Below are positions 1-7,350 of a DNA stretch of 11,590 nucleotides, in pieces (the stretch's first letter is position 1; each line of letters starts with the position of its first letter). Source of the stretch: Nitrospirota bacterium. GTDB lineage: Bacteria; Nitrospirota; Nitrospiria; Nitrospirales; UBA8639. Made by a program: the position numbers and the translations under genes. A model generated the notes under the pieces. That model had not been told where the DNA came from and made no database searches. It worked only from the letters and a program-made list of their open reading frames with translations. The DNA lies in NCBI GenBank assembly GCA_003235785.1, contig QJYE01000414.1:1-11590 (forward strand), read 5' to 3'.

Positions 1-3000
1 AAGGCTGATCCCAAGATGCCTCCAAGCTCCACCGTCTTTGTGAAAGCCGTCGCTCCTTCCCCAGTGATTCCCAGAATTCCAACACCCCGCACTCAATACA
101 TCCTGACGGGAAATTCATTTCACGCCTCCACCACCTCGCCCGAACTTCAAGATGGTCTTTTGACGTTTGGACGACAGTCAGGTGGTGTGCGTATCTACGA
201 TGTGGTTCCCGGAGATGTGGAAGGTGCGTTTAAGCGAGTGAGAAAATTTTCAGAAATCCTCCTCAATCCTCAGAAATCCGAAGAACTGGGGGAGACCATC
301 AGCCTCCCTTCTCTCAGGTCGGCCGGCTTATCCGTGGCCCATAGTGACCGTGACGTATGGCTGGACCAGTTATTGGACCGCCAGAAGGCCATGAATTCGA
401 CCGCAAAATCCGGGCTCGTGTTCACAGGCGAGGATCTCATCCGCGGCTATCGCATTGACGTCAGAGAAGTGAATCGCCAACAGGGTGGCGAGGTAACCTT
501 TGGTCCATGGCGGTCTCTCTGCTTCCGTCATGGAGAGCATCGTCTGAATCCTAATGCCCCTCCGATCCTCGCGTATGACGATGAGGGATGGATTTCCCTC
601 GGCGCGACGGAAGGCGACGTGGAGCCGCCCCCGAAACCTGATCTGGGCGCGCTGACTCCGAAACCTTTGCCGGGAGTCATCAAGCCCCAGATACAATCAC
701 GTGCGACCGGTCCGGCTATTTCTCAATCTCGCATCGCGTCCCTGGCCGCTCAGGCCGCCATTGGAGCCATCCGGGTTGTTCCCAAACCCATCCTGCACAT
801 TTACGAATCACTGTTTCGTTGGGCAGGATGGAGTTTATGCGTGCCGCGTCCGGGTAAAGATTTGAATCCTGAAGACAATCCTGATTACAGCGGGCATGCC
901 CCAATCCCGGGAATTCCCATGCAGATCCATTTCAGACCCGTTCCGGGGACATTGCCGCGATTGCGGTTCGGCAAACAGTATCAATTCCGTGCGCGGGTGG
1001 TGGACCTGGCAGGCAACAGTTTACCGGTCACATTTTCACCGCCGGAAAATCCGCTGTTTGTCACGGATGTGAATGATGGTTATTACGATCGTTTTGAGCC
1101 GGTGAGTTCTCCGGTTATGGTCCTGACCCAACCAACCAAGGGACCGAAACCGGCTGAACAGCCTCTGCTGCCTGGTGATTTTCCCTCCCGGTTGGTGATC
1201 CGAACCCTCAACCTGGAATCTCCGCAAGATGTTCCGGCAGGACCGGCCACGCCGGCATCAATTCGACATATGGTTCCGCCACGAGTGAGCCAGGAACTGT
1301 CCGAGCAACATGGGGTGTTCGATGCCATGCCGCCGCAACAAGCCCATCAACTCATGACCGACAAGGATCTGGATTTGGGAGAACAGTGGCAGCCTGATCC
1401 CACCTCGCCTATTGGACGCAAAGCGGTGAAAATAGAATTGCCCGAATTCGTCGTGCCGGCCAATCAACAGATTACCGTTCCCTACTTGCCGGATCCGTTA
1501 GCGGCAGGCGTCACGTTCTCACAACTGCCAGGAACGAGCGGGCCAGGACTGATCCAACAAGCGTTTGCCGGCAACTGGCCAAACCGGGTTGGATTTAAAA
1601 TCCAGATTGAAGCGGGCAACAAGGCTCCCGTATTTCAAGGTGATACCTTGAGGATTTTTGTTCCGCCGGGTGAACACATTCGGGCTGAAGCCAGTTGCTT
1701 TTTTCCTCCTGGAGCGGAAAATCTCATGGGGCTTTGGCGGTGGATTCAAGAACGCCTGGGTCGCCAGAAGGACGGCTCTCCCATGCAAACGCTGGTTAGA
1801 CAGGGACGGCATTGGCTTCTCACGCCTAACCGGGATCTCGATCTGGTGCATGCCCTCCAACAACCCCTGTTCAATCCCTTGTGGGTCAGCTTGATTAATC
1901 CTGTTCAGGCCAGCCAGGAGGTTCCGTTTGATCATGTCCGCAAGGTGGGCGACACCCACGCCTACTTATATGGAACCATTGCCGTGCATCGCGGAAGCAC
2001 GGAAGAATTTGATGTGGAAGCGCGATGGAGCGAGCCCGTGGATATTGGTGTTCCTCTGACCGATCCTCCTCAACGAGTCAATGGGCAGGCCCAGGCCTTT
2101 CAAGTACCCGTGGTGGAGCGGGCAGCTCAACGGGTCATCGTCCGGGGACTTGAGGGGCAGGAAAATATTGCTCCGTTGGATATGGATTTGACTGAACGTG
2201 CAACAGTGAATACTGCGGCTCCCGACGATACCCAGACTCCTTCGGAAGCCGAACCAGGCGATTCCCCTCAAATGGGTCCGGAATCGAAAGCGGAAGAAGA
2301 TGCCATGCCCGACGGGGTGCAGGAACGAGGAGTTCCTCTGGCAAGAATGAAGACTGCCCCTGCCCCCACTATCATTCAGAAAAACTCGGCGGCGGCAGCC
2401 ATTAACCCTTCTGTCGTCGCACGCCCACAACCTCAAGGCCCACCTCCCTATGATGAGCAACCGTTCCGCTGTGGCACAGCCCTTCCGCCTTTGCCGCCGA
2501 ACTTCGTACCCCATCAATATCGTTTTGCCGGCAAGCAGACATTCACCGACACCAAATACCGGTGTGTCGACTATGTGGCCATCGGGAAGACGAGGTATCG
2601 CGATTACTTTCTCCCGACGCGCGAGGTAGAGGAAGGGGTATGGGAGAATTACGAAAAAGCCCTTTCGGCGGCGATGGCCAACAAGCAACCGCTCCCTCCG
2701 CTGCCGAATCTCCCTAAATGGACCCGGACTTCACAACCGGTCAAGGTGGATATTTTAAATAGTGCTCCTCCTGCCAAACCGGAAGTTCTCTACATTCTTC
2801 CAACCTTCCGTTGGGAAAATACCCCGCAAGGCCATCACCGGGTCGGCGGAGGACTTCGGGTCTACCTGGACCGTCCATGGTTTTCTTCAGGCGACGGAGA
2901 GCAACTGGCCGTTGTCCTCTATCCGGACCCCAGAGCAGAATTGCCGGATCAAGCCAAACCCTATGTCTCCCAATGGGCATTGGATCCCTTGTGGGAAAGC

Positions 3001-3924
3001 GGCCCGTCTCGTATGCCCATACCGGCTGAAAAAATTCCCATGAATCCCAAACTTAAAATACCTCAAATTCAACCTCGATCGATTCCCGAGGATGAAATCA
3101 GTTCTCGTGCAACCCCGCCTGGGGTCCTTAAGAACTCGCAGCAGGCTATGCAGTTAGATCCAAAAATTTCCGCCCAGGTGTTCAACCCACTCAAAGTAGG
3201 AGCGACCCACCCGGCGCCGACGAATTTCAAGAATGCCGTGGCTGTCCGTTTGGATCTTGGCGTGAGAGAGGCGCCCATTCCCGCTGGGGGTATTAGTTCC
3301 AGAGCGGCCACCGTCAATCCTCAAATAGGGGTGAACCCCCGCTTGTTTTTATTCCAACCCATGCCGGTCACGATTTGCGTGTTTGACGTGAAACCTGATG
3401 TGAGCCGACAGTTGTGGTACTGCGACATCGATATGGATCCGGGAACGGCGTATTTCCCCTTCGTGCGCCTGGCTCTGGCCCGCTATCAGGTCAATTCGAT
3501 CCATGGCGTTCACCTCTCCCCTGTCGTCCTGGCAGACTTCGCTCAACTGGTTCCCGGCCGGACGGCCAGTGTCGTGCCTGATTCAAACAATGGCAATCAG
3601 GTCATTGTGACGGTGGCGGGCGTACAGGGTTCGGCGGCACCGGCTCGAACGTCTATCGTTGAAGTCTCCGTAGAAGAAATGAATCCGGCTGTGCCGGACG
3701 ACTTGGGATGGCTTCCTGTTGGAGGATCACCACCCGTTGCCCTGCCCAGAGTAAACGCCAATCAGTGGAGTGGCTCTATCCCCCTCCCGGAAATGGGACC
3801 CAAGCAATACCGGGTGGTGATTAAAGAATTTGAGGTGTTCGACACGACCGGGGAGGCTGATTCACCGGTCAGGAAAGAAGAACGAAGGCTGGTGTATGCC
3901 GATGCCGTGCCACTGAATCGTTGA
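1..3924 (+). CDS. Very large hypothetical protein, 5' end outside the window
   Basis: I do not recognise a named family. The frame is open from base 1; the first ATG is at 16 (1302 residues from there) with only AAGG at 1-4 as a possible ribosome site, so the gene probably starts upstream. No transmembrane segment is evident. Residue numbers count from ATG 16. Residues about 140-180 hold EDLIRGYRIDVREV followed by WRSLCFRHGEH. About 315-337 there is a beta-sandwich-like stretch (FGKQYQFRARVVDLAGNS). Near 600 is LDLVHALQQPL. Residues about 723-812 are a Pro/Ala/Glu-rich, probably disordered linker. About 944-972 contains LRVYLDRPWFSSGDGE. About 1132-1189 is a dense block with LWYCDIDMDPG, FPFVRLALARYQ and LSPVVLADFAQL. 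The ordered blocks around a linker suggest a multidomain, beta-rich structural or surface-associated protein; that role is inference. The ISSRA motif occurs twice in the C-terminal third. Stop is TGA at 3922-3924. Coding status is secure from length; function is unknown. Confidence 0.85.
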   Translation, partial: KADPKMPPSSTVFVKAVAPSPVIPRIPTPRTQYILTGNSFHASTTSPELQDGLLTFGRQSGGVRIYDVVPGDVEGAFKRVRKFSEILLNPQKSEELGETISLPSLRSAGLSVAHSDRDVWLDQLLDRQKAMNSTAKSGLVFTGEDLIRGYRIDVREVNRQQGGEVTFGPWRSLCFRHGEHRLNPNAPPILAYDDEGWISLGATEGDVEPPPKPDLGALTPKPLPGVIKPQIQSRATGPAISQSRIASLAAQAAIGAIRVVPKPILHIYESLFRWAGWSLCVPRPGKDLNPEDNPDYSGHAPIPGIPMQIHFRPVPGTLPRLRFGKQYQFRARVVDLAGNSLPVTFSPPENPLFVTDVNDGYYDRFEPVSSPVMVLTQPTKGPKPAEQPLLPGDFPSRLVIRTLNLESPQDVPAGPATPASIRHMVPPRVSQELSEQHGVFDAMPPQQAHQLMTDKDLDLGEQWQPDPTSPIGRKAVKIELPEFVVPANQQITVPYLPDPLAAGVTFSQLPGTSGPGLIQQAFAGNWPNRVGFKIQIEAGNKAPVFQGDTLRIFVPPGEHIRAEASCFFPPGAENLMGLWRWIQERLGRQKDGSPMQTLVRQGRHWLLTPNRDLDLVHALQQPLFNPLWVSLINPVQASQEVPFDHVRKVGDTHAYLYGTIAVHRGSTEEFDVEARWSEPVDIGVPLTDPPQRVNGQAQAFQVPVVERAAQRVIVRGLEGQENIAPLDMDLTERATVNTAAPDDTQTPSEAEPGDSPQMGPESKAEEDAMPDGVQERGVPLARMKTAPAPTIIQKNSAAAAINPSVVARPQPQGPPPYDEQPFRCGTALPPLPPNFVPHQYRFAGKQTFTDTKYRCVDYVAIGKTRYRDYFLPTREVEEGVWENYEKALSAAMANKQPLPPLPNLPKWTRTSQPVKVDILNSAPPAKPEVLYILPTFRWENTPQGHHRVGGGLRVYLDRPWFSSGDGEQLAVVLYPDPRAELPDQAKPYVSQWALDPLWESGPSRMPIPAEKIPMNPKLKIPQIQPRSIPEDEISSRATPPGVLKNSQQAMQLDPKISAQVFNPLKVGATHPAPTNFKNAVAVRLDLGVREAPIPAGGISSRAATVNPQIGVNPRLFLFQPMPVTICVFDVKPDVSRQLWYCDIDMDPGTAYFPFVRLALARYQVNSIHGVHLSPVVLADFAQLVPGRTASVVPDSNNGNQVIVTVAGVQGSAAPARTSIVEVSVEEMNPAVPDDLGWLPVGGSPPVALPRVNANQWSGSIPLPEMGPKQYRVVIKEFEVFDTTGEADSPVRKEERRLVYADAVPLNR

Positions 3925-3939
3925 GCAGGAAAATCTCAG

Positions 3940-3958
3940 AACAGGGTGGCGTCCTGTT
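3940..3958 (+). terminator. Weak hairpin after the large gene, possible terminator
   Basis: AACAGG (3940-3945) can pair with CCTGTT (3953-3958) around a 7-base loop, 15 bases after the stop codon. The run of T after it is only three bases, so it is a poor intrinsic terminator. It may simply be a 3'-end hairpin. Confidence 0.3.
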
Positions 3959-4026
3959 TCTAGGTTCAATTGAGTATAAGAAGAATTGAGTGGTTTTTCT
4001 AATTTCAAGGGAATTCCATCCTTATA

Positions 4027-4051
4027 TTGAAGATGGCGCGATTCTCTTCAA
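4027..4051. repeat. Short inverted repeat upstream of the HD-domain gene
   Basis: TTGAAGA at 4027-4033 and TCTTCAA at 4045-4051 are perfect 7-base inverted arms separated by 11 bases, about 75 bases before the preferred start of the HD-domain gene. A TATATT motif (4023-4028) overlaps its left edge but lacks a convincing -35 partner. This could be an operator or an mRNA hairpin, or chance. Confidence 0.3.
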
Positions 4052-4115
4052 ACAATTACGCCTGGAAGCACTTTGAAATGTGGTTTTCTTTGGAAATAAT
4101 CTTTTACCGTTTTGT

Positions 4116-4119
4116 GGAG
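4116..4119 (+). promoter_or_regulatory. Shine-Dalgarno that fixes the HD-domain gene start
   Basis: GGAG lies 5 bases before the GTG at 4125-4127. The upstream GTG at 4080 in the same frame has no comparable motif, so the 4125 start is preferred. Confidence 0.5.
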
Positions 4120-4124
4120 AAATA

Positions 4125-5771
4125 GTGCTTGCCAAGTCAGAACCTGTTCAAATTCTAATCCGGCCTGTTCACCAATTTCGCGTGTTTCCAGGTCGGGACT
4201 ATGCCATGAGTCTGGGGGAGATGGCTGTCCTGCATACTTCACCTATGCAACGGTTGAAAGGTCTTCGGCAGATCGGGCTGGGGTGTTGGGGGTTGCCTAC
4301 TGCGGAACACACCCGGTTAGCGCATAGTTTGGGAACGACCTACTGGGCGGCTGAGTTTCTGACTCGTCTTCGAACCAATGTTTTTTCGGAATCGGTTGGG
4401 GATGGGTGCGATCCTCCTGGAAATCGGCAACGATTGGAGCAGATAGACGGAGAACTTGGGTCGGGTCTCTCTCTTGACTTGATTGTCCGTCTGTTTGCTC
4501 TGGTTCATGACATGACCCTCCTTCCCCTTGGACATACGCTTCAATTTCAATCGGGGTACTACACGAATGAACAAACGAACCTTGGTCGAGCCAGGTCCTG
4601 TTTCAACTGGATCAACAACGAGCTGAACCCGGCACTTCAGTCCGTGGATGAGAGTGGGAAGGTGCCCCATATTGAACTTGTTGACTGTTTACGGGTTCAT
4701 TTGGGGATTGTTGAGAGGCTGTTTCATTTCCGGCATGGATTGGAGAAACCTCAGGGGAGGAGTGAATGTCCAAGAACGGCTGCACTTGCTGAAAAAACTG
4801 AATCTGCATTTTTCCCGTTGGTGATTGATTTGATTGCCAGCACATTTAGCGCCGATTTGGTGGATTTTGCTTTGAGAGATTCTTTAGGAGCAGGGATGCC
4901 GCGAAGTTTCGATGAAGGAGTGAGTGACTATCTCTGCGTCTATACACAACCGACCGGATCGACGAACCGCCATCAAGGCAAATCTGTGAAGCCAGGATGT
5001 TCTTTGCCGGCTTCACCATACACGTATCGATTGGGGTTGAACCCCCTTTCCGGAACCTACAGACATGAGGTGGTGACCGGAGTTATGTCCTTACAGCGGG
5101 TTCGGTATGAGCTAGCCGAACGGGTCTTTTATCACGAAGACAAGCTTATCGCTGATGCCATGCTGGATCGTGTCCTTCGGTTGATCGATGAGGAGACCCA
5201 GGCCCTGAGTCAGGAAATCGGACCCTTTGCTCAGACCCGGTTGTTGCGAATAGGCGATGATGACTTTTTGAAACTCCTCATGAGGCAAGAAAAATTGGTC
5301 CTCCGTAGAAAATCGCGACAGACGACTGCTGATCGAACCACACGATCTTTGATGCCAGACCTCCTCAACAGGAGATTGTATAAGGAGGTGTTTCGTGTAG
5401 AGAGATTGTCGGACCTGTCTTCTGGTGGACATCGTTTGGTCAGGCAGGCCGTGCATCCCAAGGGACGTACGGAGTTGGAACGTCGTATTCTCTGTCGAAT
5501 CCCAGAGCTCAACGCACCCGATCTTCTTGTTTCAACCCGCCCGTTTTCGATGCAAGCCAAGCCCTCTACCGTGTTGATCGGATGGGTGGATGGCCAACCA
5601 TCTCCATTGATGGATATTGCCCGCAAGTTTGGGTATGCGGGAGAAGCCCTCAGTATGGCTGAGCGTTACCAATCGCTCTGGTCTCTCTCAGTCTACCTGC
5701 ATCCTGAAGCCCGGCCCTTTGCTTCCCGTGTGGATCAGGTTTGTCGAAGGATTTTTCTAGCCCAGCCCTAA
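4125..5771 (+). CDS. HD-domain phosphohydrolase (SAMHD1/dGTPase-like superfamily)
   Basis: A predicted cytosolic metal-dependent phosphohydrolase of the HD superfamily, 548 residues from GTG 4125 (563 from the GTG at 4080). Residue numbers use the 4125 start. The N-terminal part has MQRLKGLRQIG then HTRLAHSLGT (first H at 62, second at 67), matching the H-x-R-x-x-HS-x-G entry motif of SAMHD1-like proteins. LFALVHDMTLLPLGH carries the HD pair (128-129) and a downstream His at 137. SADLVDFALRDSLGAG (Asp 243 and nearby) matches the later metal-ligand block, typically DxDxxDYxxRD. Members cleave dNTPs or other nucleotides; some serve in nucleotide-pool control or phage defence. The usual HDIGHxPFSH is here HDMTLLPLGH, so the second His of HDxxH is Leu. 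The C-terminal half (about 280-548) is Arg-rich and unassigned. It ends 13 bases from the convergent aminotransferase gene. Family assignment is strong; substrate is unknown. Confidence 0.85.
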   Translation: MLAKSEPVQILIRPVHQFRVFPGRDYAMSLGEMAVLHTSPMQRLKGLRQIGLGCWGLPTAEHTRLAHSLGTTYWAAEFLTRLRTNVFSESVGDGCDPPGNRQRLEQIDGELGSGLSLDLIVRLFALVHDMTLLPLGHTLQFQSGYYTNEQTNLGRARSCFNWINNELNPALQSVDESGKVPHIELVDCLRVHLGIVERLFHFRHGLEKPQGRSECPRTAALAEKTESAFFPLVIDLIASTFSADLVDFALRDSLGAGMPRSFDEGVSDYLCVYTQPTGSTNRHQGKSVKPGCSLPASPYTYRLGLNPLSGTYRHEVVTGVMSLQRVRYELAERVFYHEDKLIADAMLDRVLRLIDEETQALSQEIGPFAQTRLLRIGDDDFLKLLMRQEKLVLRRKSRQTTADRTTRSLMPDLLNRRLYKEVFRVERLSDLSSGGHRLVRQAVHPKGRTELERRILCRIPELNAPDLLVSTRPFSMQAKPSTVLIGWVDGQPSPLMDIARKFGYAGEALSMAERYQSLWSLSVYLHPEARPFASRVDQVCRRIFLAQP

Positions 5772-5776
5772 CCGTT

Positions 5777-5805
5777 GGATCCCGTCATTTTGGGTGCGGG
5801 TATCC
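5777..5805. repeat. Bulged inverted repeat at the convergent gene junction
   Basis: GGATCCCG (5777-5784) can pair with CGGGTATCC (5797-5805) with a single bulged base and a 12-base loop, spanning the 3' ends of the converging HD-domain and aminotransferase genes. The octamer ATCCCGTC also occurs twice (5779-5786 and 5802-5809). There is no U-tract, so a bidirectional terminator role is weakly supported. Confidence 0.25.
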
Positions 5806-7089
5806 CGTCCTTTCGTAGTCGCGGAGGAGATGGGCCTGTTCTGCCACTTTAGAAAATGCTTCGACGAATTGATCCATGATCTCTGGCATGGGTTCGGTGA
5901 AAGGCGGGAGTGTGCAGGTCGATTGAGCATAATGCTCGCTATGGGGAAAATCACCAGGCTGGTACCGCTGGCGAGTAGAACGAGAGGCTTCGGAAGTGGT
6001 CCGACCATACGTGTAACTGTGGTCATCTTCAACCTGGAAAAGCGGTTCTAAATGAAGGGGAAGCGAGCTGGCCTTTTGGATGGGAACGCCTTCTGCCTGA
6101 AGGGCTTTCAGATAGGTTGGAAGAGATAATCCTTCCAACTCATCGGATTTGTAGAAAGGGCGGTAGGTAAACCAGCCATGGCGCGTCGCATAGTCACGCA
6201 CAACTGGAGGAGCAATGCCGGGAATGCCTTTGAGTCGGGAGGAAAGATACAACAGGTTGTCATTCCGTCCTTGTAAATAAGCGTCCAACCGCTTGAATTG
6301 CTCTTTGGCCAGGCCGGCGGCGAATGGATGCATCCGGTAATTCAGTCCATAGCCTGTTCCCGAAAAAGGGCGGTATTGGTCGCTGGTGACTTCTTCCATG
6401 GCCCGGACTTTGAAGTGTCCTAAAAGAGTGGCGCGTTCATAGATTTCCTGATCGTTGGTCAGCAAAATCCCACCTTGGCCAGCCGCCACGAGCTTGCTGC
6501 CTTGCAGGCTAAAGACCGATGCATCACCAAATGTCCCTAATAATCGTTCCTTATGCGAGGCTCCGTGAGCATGGGAACAATCCTCGATGAGAGTCAATCG
6601 ATGCTTGCGGACCAAGTCCATGATGCGGGACATGTCGCAGGCATGGCCCTGCATGTGGGTAATGACCAAGGCTTTGGTTTGAGGCGTGATCCGGCGTTCG
6701 ATATCCGCAGGATCGATATTGCCCGTGTCGGGTTCTGCATCCACTAGAACGGGAAGGGCATTGACGACAAAAATAGGCATGACGGTGGAAAGAAAGGTAA
6801 ACGTCGGGGCCAAGACTTCGTCTCCCTCACCGAGCCCCAGGCCAAAAAATGCTGAATGAAGTGCCGCAGTGCCCGAGCTCATGGCCAAGGCAAAGCGAAC
6901 GTTGAAATACGTTTTAAAAGCATCCTCGAGTTCCCGGACTTCTCCTTCCCGGCCGTAATACGATAATTCTTTTCGTTGCAACAATTGAACAATAAGGGCG
7001 GTGTCACTGTTCGTGATGGGTGGCCAGGAGTAGGTCGGAGGATGCGGAACGGCAGGTTTCCCGCCAAAGAGGGATAACCGTGAGGACAT
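5785..7089 (-). CDS. DegT/DnrJ/EryC1/StrS-family PLP-dependent aminotransferase
   Basis: A fold-type I PLP enzyme of the sugar/cyclitol aminotransferase family, 434 residues. Such enzymes move an amino group, usually from Glu or Gln, to keto-sugars, keto-inositols or similar precursors. The N-terminus has LFGGKPA, common in StrS-like members. SSGTAALH (71-78) is the phosphate-binding block. LIEDCSHAHGA gives Asp170 for the pyridine nitrogen. SLQGSK supplies the predicted Schiff-base Lys199, followed by GQGG (205-208) where GEGG is usual. GLNYRMHPFAAGLAKEQ is the conserved Asn-containing substrate-region motif. At 434 residues it is somewhat longer than the typical 360-400, with extra material in the C-terminal third. 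Start ATG at 7087-7089 fits the family N-terminus, although no good Shine-Dalgarno precedes it. It is transcribed away from the radical SAM genes across a 261-bp region. It may share a pathway with them; this is inference. The substrate cannot be told. Confidence 0.92.
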   Translation of the reverse strand: MSSRLSLFGGKPAVPHPPTYSWPPITNSDTALIVQLLQRKELSYYGREGEVRELEDAFKTYFNVRFALAMSSGTAALHSAFFGLGLGEGDEVLAPTFTFLSTVMPIFVVNALPVLVDAEPDTGNIDPADIERRITPQTKALVITHMQGHACDMSRIMDLVRKHRLTLIEDCSHAHGASHKERLLGTFGDASVFSLQGSKLVAAGQGGILLTNDQEIYERATLLGHFKVRAMEEVTSDQYRPFSGTGYGLNYRMHPFAAGLAKEQFKRLDAYLQGRNDNLLYLSSRLKGIPGIAPPVVRDYATRHGWFTYRPFYKSDELEGLSLPTYLKALQAEGVPIQKASSLPLHLEPLFQVEDDHSYTYGRTTSEASRSTRQRYQPGDFPHSEHYAQSTCTLPPFTEPMPEIMDQFVEAFSKVAEQAHLLRDYERTGYPHPK

Positions 7090-7151
7090 TATAGAACCGC
7101 TTTCATGTGGAATGTGGTTGAAGACAGAGACATCGGCATCGATCCGCTCAT

Positions 7152-7180
7152 TTGCAAAATAATCGGCAGTATCCTACCAT
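7152..7180 (+). promoter_or_regulatory. Candidate sigma-70-type promoter for the radical SAM operon
   Basis: TTGCAA (7152-7157) and TACCAT (7175-7180) are separated by 17 bases; each matches 4 of 6 consensus positions. A transcript starting near 7187 would place the Shine-Dalgarno at 7210 and the 39-codon ORF just downstream. No comparably good promoter was found on the minus strand for the aminotransferase, so the 7090-7350 region must hold its promoter in a form I cannot identify. Confidence 0.3.
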
Positions 7181-7209
7181 ACCTCTCTTTCCTTGGGGAT
7201 CTTATCATC

Positions 7210-7214
7210 GGAGG
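7210..7214 (+). promoter_or_regulatory. Shine-Dalgarno of the 39-codon small ORF
   Basis: GGAGG is 7 bases before the GTG at 7222. It is the only strong ribosome-binding motif in the divergent intergenic region, and the radical SAM gene at 7351 lacks one of similar quality. This is the main reason to take the small ORF seriously. Confidence 0.45.
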
Positions 7215-7221
7215 TCGGTCG

Positions 7222-7341
7222 GTGACGCAGAAAACCCGCCAGGTGTTTCCTCAAAATGAGATCTATCATCTTCCCCCGCTTTTTCCAGACATAGATCCCT
7301 GTCGGTATTCCGCCGGTGAGGATGTCGATGGGCTAATCTGA
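7222..7341 (+). CDS. Possible 39-residue small peptide upstream of the radical SAM gene
   Basis: A 39-codon ORF starting at GTG 7222 with GGAGG 7 bases upstream and ending at TGA 7339-7341, nine bases before the ATG of the first radical SAM gene. The peptide is soluble-looking, begins MTQKTRQVF, has a central LPPLFPDIDPCRY segment with one Cys and a flanking Tyr, and ends in an acidic AGEDVDGLI tail. Its position directly before a radical SAM gene is where RiPP precursor peptides often lie; it could equally be a leader ORF that couples translation to the downstream gene. It is in the same frame as the radical SAM gene, separated by the TGA and three codons, so a readthrough product or a sequencing error joining them cannot be excluded. 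An open frame of this length can arise by chance, so the call is tentative. No known precursor family is recognised. Confidence 0.35.
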   Translation: MTQKTRQVFPQNEIYHLPPLFPDIDPCRYSAGEDVDGLI

Positions 7342-7350
7342 GTCTATTCC

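Noticed and set aside
1966..2688. A 240-codon open frame on the minus strand inside the large gene
   Set aside because: It lies wholly opposite the 3.9-kb coding frame, has an Arg/Cys/His-rich composition typical of antisense shadows, and no ribosome-binding motif was seen.
4080..4124. Extension of the HD-domain protein to the GTG at 4080
   Set aside because: No ribosome site at 4080, and the added 15 residues do not look like family sequence; GTG 4125 has GGAG at 5-base spacing.
7105..7341. Longer 78-codon version of the small ORF starting at ATG 7105
   Set aside because: No Shine-Dalgarno precedes this ATG and it would start upstream of the candidate promoter; the GTG at 7222 with GGAGG is the better start.
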